DNA of 64,000 nt from an uncultured delta proteobacterium (lineage in GTDB: Bacteria > Desulfobacterota > Desulfovibrionia > Desulfovibrionales > Desulfovibrionaceae), in NCBI GenBank assembly GCA_900079685.1, contig LT599018.1, positions 675,012-739,011 on the forward strand, read 5' to 3'. Shown piece by piece: positions 21,251 through 30,807 of the stretch. The translations under genes and the position numbers were made by a program. Position 1 is the first letter of the stretch. Each line of letters begins with the position of its first letter. A model generated the notes under the pieces. That model saw nothing but the letters and a program-made list of their open reading frames with translations. It was not told where the DNA came from and did no database searches.

Positions 21251-21412
21251 GGTTGTGATCCTTGGATAAAAAGCTGTTCAGGTCTTTTTGCATACTTTGC
21301 GAGCCAACACAAGGGCGCAGGGGGATTTTTCCCCCAATTCAAGCATCTGATTGACTTGCGGGAGAAAATCTGGTCTTCATCCTCATGGCCGAATCCAAAA
21401 CACACAAAAACC

Positions 21413-22063
21413 ATGCAGCATAACGCGCAAAAAATCAGCCGCGACAGAATGGTCCGGGAGCAAATCGCAGGCAGAGGCATCCGCGATGCCGCCGTGCTGC
21501 GCGCCATGGGATCCGTCCCCCGGCATCTTTTTGTTGATGAAGCGCTCGTTTCCCAGGCCTACGGCGACCATCCCCTGCCCATCGGGTATGGGCAGACCAT
21601 CTCCCAGCCCTATGTCGTCGCTCTTATGTCGGAACTGCTGGAAGCGGAAAAAGGCATGCGCGTTCTGGAGATCGGCACGGGGTCGGGCTATCAGGCCGCC
21701 GTCCTGGACGCCATGGGGCTTGATGTGTATACGGTGGAGCGGTTGCGCGGGTTATATTTTAAAACAAGCAGCCTTCTCATGCGGCTGCGGTTGCTCTCCA
21801 TCCGCATGAAGCTCGATGACGGCACCCTCGGCTGGCCCGAGGCTGGCCCGTATGACCGGATAATCGTCACCGCCGGCGGCCCGGAAGTGCCGGAACCGCT
21901 TATTGCCCAACTGGCCGACCCCGGCATCATGGTCATCCCGGTCGGGCCGGAAAGAGCCTCGCAAAAGCTGGTTCAGGTCCGCAAGCAGGGGGGCAGGGTG
22001 AACATGGATACCAAAAACGCCGTAACCTTCGTTGACCTTGTGGGCAAGCACGGCTGGCTGTAA
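21413..22063 (+). CDS. pcm: Protein-L-isoaspartate O-methyltransferase
   Basis: 216-aa SAM-dependent enzyme that repairs isoaspartyl residues. It has the N-terminal PCMT motif [33 protein letters not shown], the SAM motif [15 protein letters not shown], and [17 protein letters not shown]. The start at 21413 (MQHNAQK) has no clear Shine-Dalgarno; an internal ATG at 21449 begins exactly at the conserved region. It is followed 27 bases later by mrp. Confidence 0.93.
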   Translation: MQHNAQKISRDRMVREQIAGRGIRDAAVLRAMGSVPRHLFVDEALVSQAYGDHPLPIGYGQTISQPYVVALMSELLEAEKGMRVLEIGTGSGYQAAVLDAMGLDVYTVERLRGLYFKTSSLLMRLRLLSIRMKLDDGTLGWPEAGPYDRIIVTAGGPEVPEPLIAQLADPGIMVIPVGPERASQKLVQVRKQGGRVNMDTKNAVTFVDLVGKHGWL

Positions 22064-22090
22064 TTTACTGTAACGGTTCAAGGAAGATAT

Positions 22091-22966
22091 ATGGCTGACT
22101 GTTCCCCTTCATCCAAATGCGGCACATCCGCCGCCTGTTCCGGGTGCGCGTCCGCTCCCGCCCCCATTGAAACCGCCAAAACCCGGGCCATCAAAAAAAC
22201 GCTGAGCGGCATCCGCAACACGCTGTTTGTCATGAGCGGCAAGGGGGGCGTCGGTAAAAGCGCGGTCACGGTCAACCTTGCCGTTGCTCTCGCGAACAGC
22301 GGCCTGAACGTCGGCATTCTCGATGTCGACATGCACGGCCCCAGCGTTCCTTCCCTCCTGGGCCTTCAGGATCATCTCACACCCAAGGATGAAGAAACGC
22401 TCATTCCCGCCCGTTACCAGGACAAAATAGCCGTGGTATCCATGGATTCGCTCCTGCAGGACCGGGATACCGCCATCATCTGGCGCGGTCCCAAAAAAAC
22501 GGCGGCCATCCACCAGTTTATATCCTCCGTCGCCTGGGGTGACCTTGACGTGCTCCTGATAGATTCCCCCCCGGGAACCGGTGACGAGCATCTCGCGGTT
22601 CTGCAGGCCATCCCCGGGGCGCGGTGCGTCATGGTCACGACGCCGCAGGAGATCTCGCTCGCGGACGTGCGCAAGGCGCTGCACTTTCTTGAGCGGATCC
22701 ATGCGGACCTTCTCGGCATTGTCGAAAACATGAGCGGTTTGTCCTGTCCCCACTGCGGCGGCAATATTGATCTGTTTTCTTCCGGCGGGGGGGAGGCGCT
22801 CGCGAGAAACAAAAATATCCCGTTTCTCGGGCGCGTTCCCATTGACCCTGCCATGCTCGTTGCCGCGGACAGCAAGCGGCCGATAGTGGATTTGCCCGGT
22901 GATTTTCCCGCCAAGAAAGCGTTCATGGATATCGCTCACGTAATAAAAGGCAAGCTTTTACTATAA
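22091..22966 (+). CDS. mrp: Mrp/NBP35 family iron-sulfur cluster carrier ATPase
   Basis: 291-aa P-loop ATPase with the deviant Walker A GKGGVGKSAV, DVDMHGPS and DSPPGTGDEH. Near the C-terminus SCPHCGG gives the CxxC used for a bridging [4Fe-4S] cluster. The N-terminus carries C4, C10, C16 and C19, resembling the NBP35-type N-terminal cluster motif and absent from short Mrp proteins. It probably assembles or transfers Fe-S clusters, fitting a genome rich in Fe-S enzymes. The ATG has AAGGAAG upstream. Confidence 0.92.
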   Translation: MADCSPSSKCGTSAACSGCASAPAPIETAKTRAIKKTLSGIRNTLFVMSGKGGVGKSAVTVNLAVALANSGLNVGILDVDMHGPSVPSLLGLQDHLTPKDEETLIPARYQDKIAVVSMDSLLQDRDTAIIWRGPKKTAAIHQFISSVAWGDLDVLLIDSPPGTGDEHLAVLQAIPGARCVMVTTPQEISLADVRKALHFLERIHADLLGIVENMSGLSCPHCGGNIDLFSSGGGEALARNKNIPFLGRVPIDPAMLVAADSKRPIVDLPGDFPAKKAFMDIAHVIKGKLLL

Positions 22967-23114
22967 AAAACATACATGGCCGGCTCAAAAGGCGAACGTT
23001 CTTTGTGTGATCGGTTATTTCCGGATTGCGCTCTTCACGCGCATATCGTAATGTCGTATGGATTCATGCATGTAACCGCATCATTGATTTCCAAGCCAGG
23101 CAGGATAGGGTACC

Positions 23115-23687
23115 ATGAGGATTTTGAACCTTCCGAACAAAATAACGCTCAGCCGTATTTTGATGGTTCCCATCATCGTCGTCCTTCTGTATTTCGAAAA
23201 TAAGTACACCTGCCTTCTTGCGTGCGCCGGGTTCATCCTTGCCTCGGCGACCGACCTGGTGGACGGGCATATCGCCCGGCGTTCCAACATGGTTACCAGC
23301 TTTGGGAAATTTCTCGATCCCCTTGCCGACAAGGTTCTCATTTCATCCGTTCTGGTCATGCTGGTCGCCCTGAACCGGGTCGCGGCATGGATAACGATAG
23401 TCATCATCTGCCGTGAGCTTATTATCACCGGGCTGCGGGCAATCGCTTCCGACGAGGGGGTTGTTATCGCGGCGGATACCTTCGGCAAATGGAAAACCAT
23501 CTTGCAGATGCTCGCGCTGGTTCCGCTCGTCCTGCATTACCCGTGGTTCGGGATTAACCCCGTGCCGCTAGGCCAGTTTTTGCTTTACATAGCGGTTGCA
23601 CTCACGGTATTTTCAGGAGTGAATTATTTACATACCTTCCATCGGCATTGGCTGGGACAGCAAAAAACTTTCGGCTCATCCGACTGA
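23115..23687 (+). CDS. pgsA: CDP-diacylglycerol--glycerol-3-phosphate 3-phosphatidyltransferase
   Basis: 190-aa integral membrane enzyme making phosphatidylglycerol phosphate. The CDP-alcohol phosphotransferase signature is complete: DLVDGHIAR, then SFGKFLDPLADKVL with the spaced Asp residues. There are about five hydrophobic helices. AGGATAGGG precedes the ATG. It is first in a tight set with a small ORF, an FtsB-like gene and a TPR gene. Confidence 0.93.
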   Translation: MRILNLPNKITLSRILMVPIIVVLLYFENKYTCLLACAGFILASATDLVDGHIARRSNMVTSFGKFLDPLADKVLISSVLVMLVALNRVAAWITIVIICRELIITGLRAIASDEGVVIAADTFGKWKTILQMLALVPLVLHYPWFGINPVPLGQFLLYIAVALTVFSGVNYLHTFHRHWLGQQKTFGSSD

Positions 23688-23705
23688 AACAACAGGGAGG
23701 GCGCC

Positions 23706-23978
23706 ATGACTTCAGTCCCTCGGTTGCATTTACGGCTTCGCAGCTGCCTCCAGGCCATACTTGACCTTGAGCCGGAGCTGAAAAATATCCAGGCCGCTGA
23801 ACCGTTATTGACGGAACTTACCGTTCTCAAGGAAATTTATAACAAGCTTGAAACGCTTTTCATCCAAGAAGAAGATGTAAAGCGGATAGAAGCAGCCACA
23901 GCCAGCTTTTTTGAGGAACTTAAAGGAAGCATCAAGCAGGACGGCGTGACGCGATCCGAGCAAAGGTTTTTGCAATAA
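23706..23978 (+). CDS. Small conserved protein of unknown function
   Basis: 90-aa, soluble, mostly helical protein with many Leu and Glu (LEPELKNIQAAEPLLTEL, IEAATASFFEELKG). It has no signal, Cys or known motif. A strong GGGAGG precedes the ATG. It begins 18 bases after pgsA and ends 2 bases before the FtsB-like gene, so it is almost certainly translated in one operon with them. A role next to division/envelope genes is suggested by position only. Confidence 0.75.
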   Translation: MTSVPRLHLRLRSCLQAILDLEPELKNIQAAEPLLTELTVLKEIYNKLETLFIQEEDVKRIEAATASFFEELKGSIKQDGVTRSEQRFLQ

Positions 23979-23980
23979 CT

Positions 23981-24307
23981 ATGTCGTGGCAAAGAGTTTT
24001 TGTCGGTTTTTCTTTGGCTATCAATGGCATTTTGATATACAGCCTTATCTGGGGAGGCCAGGGGTTACAGGCGTACCGCAACCTTAAAGAACAGCATCAG
24101 GTTTTGGAGGAGCGGATAAAAGATCTTGATGCGAAGAACGTTGCTTTGAGCCGTGAGATCCGCCTGCTGCAATCCGACGAAAAATACCAGGAAAAGATTA
24201 TCCGCAACCGGTTTAATTTTGTAAAAGACAACGAAATACTCTATATTTTCCCCGAGTCCCAGGATACGGCCAAAACAGGAGCCGGGTCGCATGAAACAAA
24301 AGATTGA
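23981..24307 (+). CDS. FtsB/DivIC-like septum formation initiator
   Basis: 108-aa bitopic protein. A single N-terminal transmembrane helix (VFVGFSLAINGILIYSLIWG) is followed by a coiled coil (YRNLKEQHQVLEERIKDLDAKN). A short segment with YQEKIIRNRFNFVKDNEILY resembles the ERxAR region of FtsB. FtsB-type proteins form the FtsQBL complex at the division site. It overlaps the next gene by 17 bases. Similarity is structural rather than by long identity, so the symbol is left blank. Confidence 0.78.
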   Translation: MSWQRVFVGFSLAINGILIYSLIWGGQGLQAYRNLKEQHQVLEERIKDLDAKNVALSREIRLLQSDEKYQEKIIRNRFNFVKDNEILYIFPESQDTAKTGAGSHETKD

Positions 24308-25163
24308 GTGGTACAGAGAAGTCCTTGAAATTGAGCCCAATTCCAAGATTTTCTTTCCCCTTGCCCGCATGTTGGCCAAAGACGGCCGGCCCGATGAAGC
24401 CATTGCCGTTTTGCGCCAGGGGGTAGGGCGCCATCCCGATCATGTGGAAGCGCGGCTTTTTCTTGCGGAACTTTTGTATTCGTCCGGCAAAGCCATCGAA
24501 TTGCAACAGGAAGTTGCGGTTTTGAGCGTTTTGTTCAAAAATTATCCCGGATTCTGGCGAGCCTGGGGGGAACGTCTCTTTGATGAAGAGAGCACCCGCG
24601 ATGCCGGCCTTGCCGCTATTTTTCTGGCGGCTTTCTTGCAAAATCTGCCCGTTTCCTGGGCCGGCGTCATTGAGCACGGCCTGAAAAACCTTGTGGGCGG
24701 CAGCCCCGCCCGTCCTTCCGCCACGGTCGCGGAAACGTATCCCCTTGCAGCGTCCGCGGCAAGCCTGGAGCCGGATCTGGAAGCCATTGCGGAAATGCTC
24801 CCCGCGGCGGCCGCGCCCGCGACACGGCAGGAAGGTTCAATTCCCGCCACTCTTCGGGAACCTTCCCCGGAACCTTCCTATGACGAAAACGAGGACGAAA
24901 CGGATGAACCCATAACGTTGCGCACCCGCAGCATGGCCGATGTTTTGGCCGAGCAGGGCGACGTTGCGGGAGCGCTGGATATTTACGCCGAATTGCTGGC
25001 CGCGGCGAGTTCCGAGGCCGTCAAAAAAGACCTCAAAGCCAGAATGGACGCCTTGGCAGGCGCGCCTCAGGGCGGAGAAAGCGACGCGCAAGCGTCCAAA
25101 GAGGAAAAAAAGGATTGGTTGGCTGTGCTTGCCCAGCGTTTGGAGGCGAGGTCACTACAATAA
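24291..25163 (+). CDS. Tetratricopeptide-repeat protein
   Basis: 290-aa protein. The N-terminal half has TPR-like helices (IFFPLARMLAKDGRPDEAI, ARLFLAELLYSSGKA). An acidic, Ala/Pro-rich linker follows (residues ~140-205), and a final TPR-like pair (SMADVLAEQGDVAGALDIYA) with a charged tail. No signal peptide, so probably cytoplasmic. The start lies inside the FtsB-like gene. Partner proteins cannot be named. The operon suggests cell-division or envelope assembly. Confidence 0.75.
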   Translation: MKQKIEWYREVLEIEPNSKIFFPLARMLAKDGRPDEAIAVLRQGVGRHPDHVEARLFLAELLYSSGKAIELQQEVAVLSVLFKNYPGFWRAWGERLFDEESTRDAGLAAIFLAAFLQNLPVSWAGVIEHGLKNLVGGSPARPSATVAETYPLAASAASLEPDLEAIAEMLPAAAAPATRQEGSIPATLREPSPEPSYDENEDETDEPITLRTRSMADVLAEQGDVAGALDIYAELLAAASSEAVKKDLKARMDALAGAPQGGESDAQASKEEKKDWLAVLAQRLEARSLQ

Positions 25164-25248
25164 CAACCCCTAGACCGGTGCAAAGACATGGACGCGCCTT
25201 TGGGGCAGCGTCTGTTCACGTGCCGGTTTGTTTTGCTCAGGAGTCACC

Positions 25249-26277
25249 GTGCATCGCTATTTTTTCCTGTTGACCGCGGCATGCATTTTAGCGCTTACCG
25301 GCTGCCGCACCCCCCAGACCGTCAAAGACGCCTGGAAGGGTACCCGCTCGTATTATTATGAGTACCTGAACACCCCCGCCCGGCTGAACCTGGACGACAA
25401 GGGCAACGTCCAAGACTATGAGGCCGCGCTCGGCATGGCCATTTCCGACTTTGACGTGCAATTGCAGGAACTTGAACGCGCGCTGCAAAACAGTGACCTA
25501 AGCCCGGATGCTGAATGGGTCGCCACCATGACCTCCCGTTTCCCCTGGCTGTCCGGGGTGGCGTTGGCCGACAATGAGGGCATTCCCCGCGCGAAGATTC
25601 CGCCGAACTTCCCCAAGCCGTTCGAGATCGGCAGCCTCCTCGAGGTTGACCCCAAGCAGCAGCTTAAAGATCTGCGCTCCTTCGTGCAGAATGATCCTCT
25701 CGGCCCGGAAATTTATATCGGGAACCCGGTCTATGCCGGAGCGGATTTCAGGGGCGTCATTACCGTCCACTTTGACCCCAGGACGCTTCTCGCCCGTACG
25801 GGAGACGCCGCCCAGGTGGTGATCGCGGGGCCGGACGGCATCCTGTGGCCCGGCATTTACGATCCCGCCGCGATACCCATCGCCGGTGTGGACTGGGCGG
25901 AGCGGGTAAAGAGCGATATCTCCGGGATTGAACGCAACGATTTGGGGGCGTTTTACTGGATCTGCCGCTATATCGGCAACCTGCCGCTGATTTATGCGAT
26001 ACGGATACAAGGCGAATTTCCGCTGCAAGAAGAAAACCTGCGCGGCCTCGCGGAGGCCAACGCCCTGGCCATCGGCCCCGTTGACCTCTCCAGGCTGGTG
26101 CCGCCCCCGGACGCGGAAATGCCCGGGCGGACGCAGGAAGCGGCGCAAACGCCGGAGACCCTTGACCCCGGAACACCCCCTGCGGAAATTTCGCCGGACG
26201 GCCACAATTCTCCCCTGGCGGACCCTGTTCCGTCCGGAGAGGACAGCCGGCAGGGCGGGACACCATTGTTGGAATAA
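25249..26277 (+). CDS. Predicted lipoprotein, possibly with a Cache-like sensor fold
   Basis: 342-aa protein starting at GTG 25249, chosen because AGGAG lies five bases upstream. Residues 1-19 are a lipoprotein signal ending in the lipobox LTGC, so Cys19 would be lipidated. The mature part has a helical segment, then a region ([20 protein letters not shown] ... [15 protein letters not shown]) reminiscent of periplasmic Cache/PDC sensors, and a Pro-rich C-terminal tail. It is followed 14 bases later by fbp. The Cache resemblance is an impression from sequence pattern; the function is unknown. Confidence 0.7.
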   Translation: MHRYFFLLTAACILALTGCRTPQTVKDAWKGTRSYYYEYLNTPARLNLDDKGNVQDYEAALGMAISDFDVQLQELERALQNSDLSPDAEWVATMTSRFPWLSGVALADNEGIPRAKIPPNFPKPFEIGSLLEVDPKQQLKDLRSFVQNDPLGPEIYIGNPVYAGADFRGVITVHFDPRTLLARTGDAAQVVIAGPDGILWPGIYDPAAIPIAGVDWAERVKSDISGIERNDLGAFYWICRYIGNLPLIYAIRIQGEFPLQEENLRGLAEANALAIGPVDLSRLVPPPDAEMPGRTQEAAQTPETLDPGTPPAEISPDGHNSPLADPVPSGEDSRQGGTPLLE

Positions 26278-26291
26278 TACAGGAGGTTCGC

Positions 26292-27296
26292 ATGCGCCAG
26301 ATTACAGTAACAGAACACCTTCTTCTGCATCAGAAAAAGTCTCCCGCGGCAACGGGCACGTTTACGCATATGCTCAACGACCTCATCCTTGCCGCGAAGC
26401 TGATAAACCGCAGCGTCAACAAGGCGGGCCTGCTTGATATCCTTGGCGGCACCGGCGAGATGAACGTGCAGGGCGAGGCGGTTCAGAAACTGGACGATTA
26501 TGCCAACAGGGCGCTCATCCACCGCATGGAACGCAGCGGAACGCTGTGCGCGCTGGCCTCCGAGGAGAACGCCGACTTTATCCCCGTGTCGCAAAAGTAC
26601 ACCAAAGGGGACTATATCCTGATTTTTGACCCGCTTGACGGGTCGAGCAACATTGACGTCAACATCAACGTCGGCACCATTTTTTCAATTCTGCGGCGGA
26701 AAAGCCCGTCGGACCACGACGTTTCCTATGAGCAGGATATCCTGCAACCCGGGATACAGCAGGTCGCGGCGGGGTATTTTCTCTACGGCCCGTCCACCAT
26801 GCTCGTTTACACCACGGGGCTTGGCGTGCACGGCTTCACGCTTGATCCCACCGTCGGCGAATTCCTTCTCTCCCACCCCAATATGCAGATGAAGCCGCGC
26901 GGGAAGTACTACTCGATCAACGAGGGCAACCACTTGTATTGGGACGAGCCGACCCAGAAGGGCGTCGCGTATTTCAAAGGCAAGGAGAACGCCCACGGCG
27001 CTCCGTATACCCAGCGGTATGTCGGCTCCCTGGTGGCGGACTTTCACCGCACGCTGCTGTATGGCGGTATTTTCATGTACCCCATGGACTACAAGCAGCC
27101 CGAGAAGCCCCGCGGCAAGCTGCGCCTGTTGTGCGAGGCTTCCCCTCTGGCGTTTGTGGCGGAACAGGCCGGCGGCGCCGCAAGCGACGGACGCCAGCGC
27201 ATCCTCGACATAGTGCCGCAGACCCTGCATGAAAGGGTGCCCCTGTTCATTGGTTCCAAGCAGGACGTGGAATCCGCGACCGCGTATTATCGATAA
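26292..27296 (+). CDS. fbp: Fructose-1,6-bisphosphatase class I
   Basis: 334-aa gluconeogenic enzyme hydrolysing fructose-1,6-bisphosphate. The metal-binding signature [16 protein letters not shown] is intact. Other family motifs are SEENADF (as [10 protein letters not shown]), YSINEGN and the C-terminal [22 protein letters not shown] is placed eight bases before the ATG. It fits an organism that builds sugars from C2-C4 acids. Terminated by a hairpin that runs up to the next gene. Confidence 0.96.
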   Translation: MRQITVTEHLLLHQKKSPAATGTFTHMLNDLILAAKLINRSVNKAGLLDILGGTGEMNVQGEAVQKLDDYANRALIHRMERSGTLCALASEENADFIPVSQKYTKGDYILIFDPLDGSSNIDVNINVGTIFSILRRKSPSDHDVSYEQDILQPGIQQVAAGYFLYGPSTMLVYTTGLGVHGFTLDPTVGEFLLSHPNMQMKPRGKYYSINEGNHLYWDEPTQKGVAYFKGKENAHGAPYTQRYVGSLVADFHRTLLYGGIFMYPMDYKQPEKPRGKLRLLCEASPLAFVAEQAGGAASDGRQRILDIVPQTLHERVPLFIGSKQDVESATAYYR

Positions 27297-27309
27297 CGTT
27301 CAACCATCC

Positions 27310-27369
27310 GCGCCCGTCCCGCTAGAGGCAGTTCAAGAGTAAAATGCTCCAGCGGACGGGCGCTTTTTT
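27310..27369 (+). terminator. Terminator after fbp, abutting tsaD
   Basis: Thirteen-bp stem with one bulged C (27310-27323 with 27351-27363), a 27-base loop, then six Ts ending at 27369, only six bases before the tsaD ATG. Confidence 0.75.
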
Positions 27370-27375
27370 GTGCCT

Positions 27376-28419
27376 ATGTTGTGTCTCGGAATAGAAACAT
27401 CGTGTGATGAAACCGCGTTGGCCCTGGTCGATGACGGCCGCGTGGCCGCATCCGTCATGTCCAGCCAGGCGGACCTGCACGCGCTTTTCGGCGGCGTTGT
27501 GCCGGAACTTGCCTCACGCGAGCACGGAAGGCTCATCGGGCCTCTGTTTGATCTGCTTCTTCAGAAAGCGGCTATTCCCTCCCAGGCGATAGATACCGTC
27601 GCGTTTGCCCGGGGCCCCGGCCTTCTGGGAAGCCTCCTGGTCGGCGCGGCGTTTGCCAAGGGGCTGGCGGTGGGGCTGGCGAGGCCCGTTATCGGCGTCA
27701 ACCATTTGCATGCGCATCTCCTGGCGGCCGGAATTGATAACGAGTTGCGGTTTCCCGCTCTGGGGCTATTGGTTTCCGGCGGGCACACCCATATTTACCG
27801 CATCCGTTCCCCCAGAGATTTCGTTCCTTTGGGCCGGACGATTGATGACGCCGCGGGGGAGGCTTTTGACAAGGTCGGAAAACTTCTGGGCCTGCCGTAT
27901 CCGGCGGGACGCCTGATAGACGATATGGCCCGCCGGGGAACCCCTGTTCCCGGCCTTTTGCGCTGCCCGTATATGGATAACGACAACCTTGATTTCAGTT
28001 TCAGCGGTTTGAAGACGGCCGCGGCGACCATTATAAAAAATACTCCCGGATTGGTTTGCAAACCGGGAGAAGAGCCGGGCGGCGACACGCTCGATTTCTG
28101 CGCATCTTTGCAGGAGGCCATCGCCCTGACATTACAACGGAAATTTGCCCGCGCCCTGGACCGGGAGCCGGGCATCCGCTCCCTGGTCGTTGCCGGCGGC
28201 GTTGCCGCGAACAGCGCGGTGCGGCAGGCAATGACCCGGCTGGCTGAAGAGCATGGCCTGCCCGTGGCCATACCGTCTCCGCTTCTGTGCACGGATAACG
28301 GCAGCATGGTGGCCTATGCGGGCTGGCTTCTGGCGAGAGAAGGAGGGCGGCACGACCTTCGGGTTTCCTGCATCCCCCGGGGCATCCCCATCCCCGATGA
28401 CGTGATGTATCCGGAATGA
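27376..28419 (+). CDS. tsaD: tRNA N6-adenosine threonylcarbamoyltransferase
   Basis: 347-aa ASKHA-fold enzyme completing t6A37 of ANN-decoding tRNAs. Features include [15 protein letters not shown], the metal-binding histidines in NHLHAHLLA, the GGHTHIYRI loop, [20 protein letters not shown] and [12 protein letters not shown] near the end. ATG 27376 is used; GTG two codons upstream is an alternative. Neither has a visible Shine-Dalgarno and both sit right behind the fbp terminator. Confidence 0.95.
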   Translation: MLCLGIETSCDETALALVDDGRVAASVMSSQADLHALFGGVVPELASREHGRLIGPLFDLLLQKAAIPSQAIDTVAFARGPGLLGSLLVGAAFAKGLAVGLARPVIGVNHLHAHLLAAGIDNELRFPALGLLVSGGHTHIYRIRSPRDFVPLGRTIDDAAGEAFDKVGKLLGLPYPAGRLIDDMARRGTPVPGLLRCPYMDNDNLDFSFSGLKTAAATIIKNTPGLVCKPGEEPGGDTLDFCASLQEAIALTLQRKFARALDREPGIRSLVVAGGVAANSAVRQAMTRLAEEHGLPVAIPSPLLCTDNGSMVAYAGWLLAREGGRHDLRVSCIPRGIPIPDDVMYPE

Positions 28420-28483
28420 CGGCAAGCGGCCCGGTTTGCTCCGGCACCGCGTCAGGTCCATCCCGCAAACGCATAATCCGATC

Positions 28484-28512
28484 TTGACAGTAGGGTGTTG
28501 CGTGCCTAGTAT
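28484..28512 (+). promoter_or_regulatory. Sigma-70 promoter of trxA
   Basis: Consensus TTGACA, 17 bases, TAGTAT, about 100 bases before the trxA ATG. Confidence 0.75.
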
Positions 28513-28611
28513 CCGCTGTACACCCCCGGCAAATCGATACCGCGTATCGTGCCGGAGGGCACTGCAAAAAAAGTTCCCGTAATGTCATTACGGCACAAGG
28601 AGTTCATCATT

Positions 28612-28929
28612 ATGGCGACCAACGTTTCCGATAACGATTTTGATGCTGTTGTTCTCAAATCTTCCATTCCGGTTCTTGTTGATTTTTGGGCTCCCTGGTG
28701 CGGCCCGTGCCGTGCGGTTGGCCCTATCGTTGAGGAGCTTGCCGCCGAATATGCCGGCAAGGTGCTTGTCGCGAAAATGAACGTGGACGAAAACCCGGCA
28801 ACCCCCGGGAAATACGGAATCCGCGCAATTCCTTGCTTTATCCTGTTCAAGAACGGCCAGGTCGTTGACCAGATTACGGGCGCGGGAACCAAAAACGGCT
28901 TCAAAGACTTGATCGCTAAAGCCCTGTAA
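28612..28929 (+). CDS. trxA: Thioredoxin
   Basis: 105-aa thioredoxin with the WCGPC redox site ([14 protein letters not shown]), the cis-Pro loop IRAIPCF and normal length. An extra Cys directly follows the cis-Pro. AAGGAG upstream supports ATG 28612. It has its own strong promoter and terminator, so it is monocistronic and likely well expressed. Confidence 0.96.
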   Translation: MATNVSDNDFDAVVLKSSIPVLVDFWAPWCGPCRAVGPIVEELAAEYAGKVLVAKMNVDENPATPGKYGIRAIPCFILFKNGQVVDQITGAGTKNGFKDLIAKAL

Positions 28930-28938
28930 AACACACGT

Positions 28939-28972
28939 ACCGGCGGGCGCGCAATACGTCCGCCGGTTTTTT
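28939..28972 (+). terminator. Terminator after trxA
   Basis: Eight-bp stem ACCGGCGG / CCGCCGGT followed by TTTTT. Confidence 0.9.
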
Positions 28973-29053
28973 GCACCGGAAATTTGCGGATGCGGAGCAG
29001 TACCTGACCCGTGTCGAATCCAGCAAGCCTGTAACCTCAAGAAGAGTAGCTAC

Positions 29054-29782
29054 ATGCGAACGCTCATCCGCTTCATGTTGGCGGCCGTCCTGGTCACAAG
29101 CCTTTCGGGCTGTGGCATTATTGACTATTTCTATTTGCCTGTCCCTGAAGAAACAGCTCAGGAGCTTTTTGAAGCCGGCAATGATTCCATGCGCGAGAAG
29201 GACTACTCGTCGGCCATTTATTTCTATACCAAACTCAAGGATACATACCAGTTCAGCCCGTATACCATAGAGGCGGAACTGAGCCTTGCGGACGCCTACT
29301 TTCTGGACGGAGAGTGGGCCGCGGCCATAGATTCCTATAAGGAATTTGAAAGCCTGCACCCCCGCCACGAAGCGATTCCCTATGTTTTGTACAATATCGG
29401 CATGGCCAGCAGGCATATGTACCGGTCCATAGACCGGCCCATAACGCCCATCGAAGACGCTTACTCGTACTTCAAGCGGATCAGCGAGGCGTATCCCGAT
29501 TCGGAGTACGCCGAAGAGGCGCGCGTAAAGATGGTGGAATGCCGCAAGCTTATGGCGGAACATGAATTGTATATCGCGGATTTCTATTACCGCGCGGGTA
29601 AATACGGTTCCGCCTGGGCCCGTTACAAAAACCTCGTGGAACAATTCAAGGACGTGCCGGATATTTACACGCACGCCGAAGAAAAAGGCCAGGCCGCGTT
29701 CATCCGGCACAGAGAAAGCCAGGCCGAGGAAACCAGGGAAAACCGAGAAGGCTCCTGGAAACAGTGGTTTAACTGGCTGTAG
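29054..29782 (+). CDS. bamD: Outer membrane assembly lipoprotein BamD
   Basis: 242-aa lipoprotein. The signal peptide ends with the lipobox LSGC (Cys20). The mature protein consists of TPR-like helical pairs ([24 protein letters not shown]-type spacing, [20 protein letters not shown]). This is the BamD/YfiO fold, which with BamA inserts beta-barrel proteins in the outer membrane. The tail ends in a Trp-rich WKQWFNWL. The Shine-Dalgarno (AAGAAGAG) is distant. It confirms a Gram-negative envelope. Confidence 0.9.
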   Translation: MRTLIRFMLAAVLVTSLSGCGIIDYFYLPVPEETAQELFEAGNDSMREKDYSSAIYFYTKLKDTYQFSPYTIEAELSLADAYFLDGEWAAAIDSYKEFESLHPRHEAIPYVLYNIGMASRHMYRSIDRPITPIEDAYSYFKRISEAYPDSEYAEEARVKMVECRKLMAEHELYIADFYYRAGKYGSAWARYKNLVEQFKDVPDIYTHAEEKGQAAFIRHRESQAEETRENREGSWKQWFNWL

Positions 29783-29793
29783 GCAATTTCCAT

Positions 29794-29842
29794 AAAAACA
29801 CGAAGTCCCCGCGGATGGCCTCCGCGGGGACTTCGTGTTTTT
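29794..29842. terminator. Bidirectional terminator between bamD and a 4-TM protein gene
   Basis: Perfect 22-bp stem with a 5-base loop; A-run on the left and T-run on the right allow termination from both sides. Confidence 0.92.
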
Positions 29843-29850
29843 GCCGCCGG

Positions 29851-30261
29851 TTATTTTCTTTTTACCACGGGCTGGGCAAAAAAGTATTGGGCCAAAATAA
29901 TGCACGATACGCCATACACGGCGGCAAGGCCGAAAAGGACCAGGTGGGCGGGAAAGAAGACATTCATCATTATGGGCATGCAGGCCAGGACGAGGGCCAG
30001 CAAAGAACAGAAAAAAATCCCGGGCACAAACAGCACGCGAACCGTTGTTGCCAGCCAGAACGCAAACGATCCTACCAGCATGGGGGCTGCAACCGCCACG
30101 GCGAAAAACCGTTCGGGCGTCATGCCGGAAGTGGCGGATGCATGTAAAAAAAACGTGATGCCGAGAATGGCTGCCGCATAAAGAAACAAAAGTCCATGGA
30201 CCATCCGGAAGATGGAAACGGCGGCGGGAATCCGGTTGCAGTCGGTTTTGGTGTTGAACAT
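29851..30261 (-). CDS. Small four-helix integral membrane protein, unknown
   Basis: 136-aa protein with four hydrophobic segments, beginning with MVHGLLFLYAAAILGITFFL and ending in a short basic tail VVKRK. No motif tells its function. ATG 30261 is preferred to an upstream TTG 54 bases away, though neither has a strong ribosome site. It lies alone after the folK-racemase-YHS genes, with ~200 bases between them. Confidence 0.65.
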   Translation of the reverse strand: MFNTKTDCNRIPAAVSIFRMVHGLLFLYAAAILGITFFLHASATSGMTPERFFAVAVAAPMLVGSFAFWLATTVRVLFVPGIFFCSLLALVLACMPIMMNVFFPAHLVLFGLAAVYGVSCIILAQYFFAQPVVKRK

Positions 30262-30464
30262 GACCAGACAAAAGTACCGGGCATTGGAAAAAAAGCAAGT
30301 CCCGGACGTACTCAAAATTACGTTAGGGCAGAAGGCCGGGCGTCGGCGTTTTCCGGCAACTTTCTTATTCCAATTTGTCCCATAATGTAAATTATGTTAA
30401 CTTTCATTTAGAAACGCGAAAAAAAACGCATGGCGTTTGCTATGCGCCCCAATGTCTTTTTACA

Positions 30465-30785
30465 TTATTCCGGATTTTCTTTATCCAGTTCAATGGCGGC
30501 TGTTTTCTTTTCCGGTATATTTCGCCCTGTGGCGCGCAATTTTTCCAAAAATGCATCCCGGCATTCGTAACTGCAAAAACGGTGAACCTCGGCCCCGTCA
30601 CGCACACTGACGCTTGAAGCCACGTCCACGTAAGCGCCGCAGACCGGGTCCTTCACCATGTCACTGCTTGGTTCCTGCCGCCGTTTTTCTTCCGTGGTTT
30701 TCCTGTCCGCCGCCCGCTTGTGTATTTCATTGGTCACCAATTTATATAAAATGAAGGCGACCACGCCGATAATTAGCCAACGCAT
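30465..30785 (-). CDS. YHS-domain membrane-anchored protein
   Basis: 106-aa protein. An N-terminal transmembrane helix (MRWLIIGVVAFILYKLV) and a charged linker lead to a YHS/TRASH-like motif: DPVCGAYVD ... HRFCSYECRDAFL. Its spaced cysteines suggest metal binding. This N-terminal-anchor plus YHS type is widespread in proteobacteria but uncharacterised. It starts 22 bases after the racemase stop and has AGGAG upstream, so it is probably the last gene of the folK-racemase operon. Confidence 0.8.
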   Translation of the reverse strand: MRWLIIGVVAFILYKLVTNEIHKRAADRKTTEEKRRQEPSSDMVKDPVCGAYVDVASSVSVRDGAEVHRFCSYECRDAFLEKLRATGRNIPEKKTAAIELDKENPE

Positions 30786-30807
30786 AGTTTCTCCTTAAAT
30801 CACCCTT

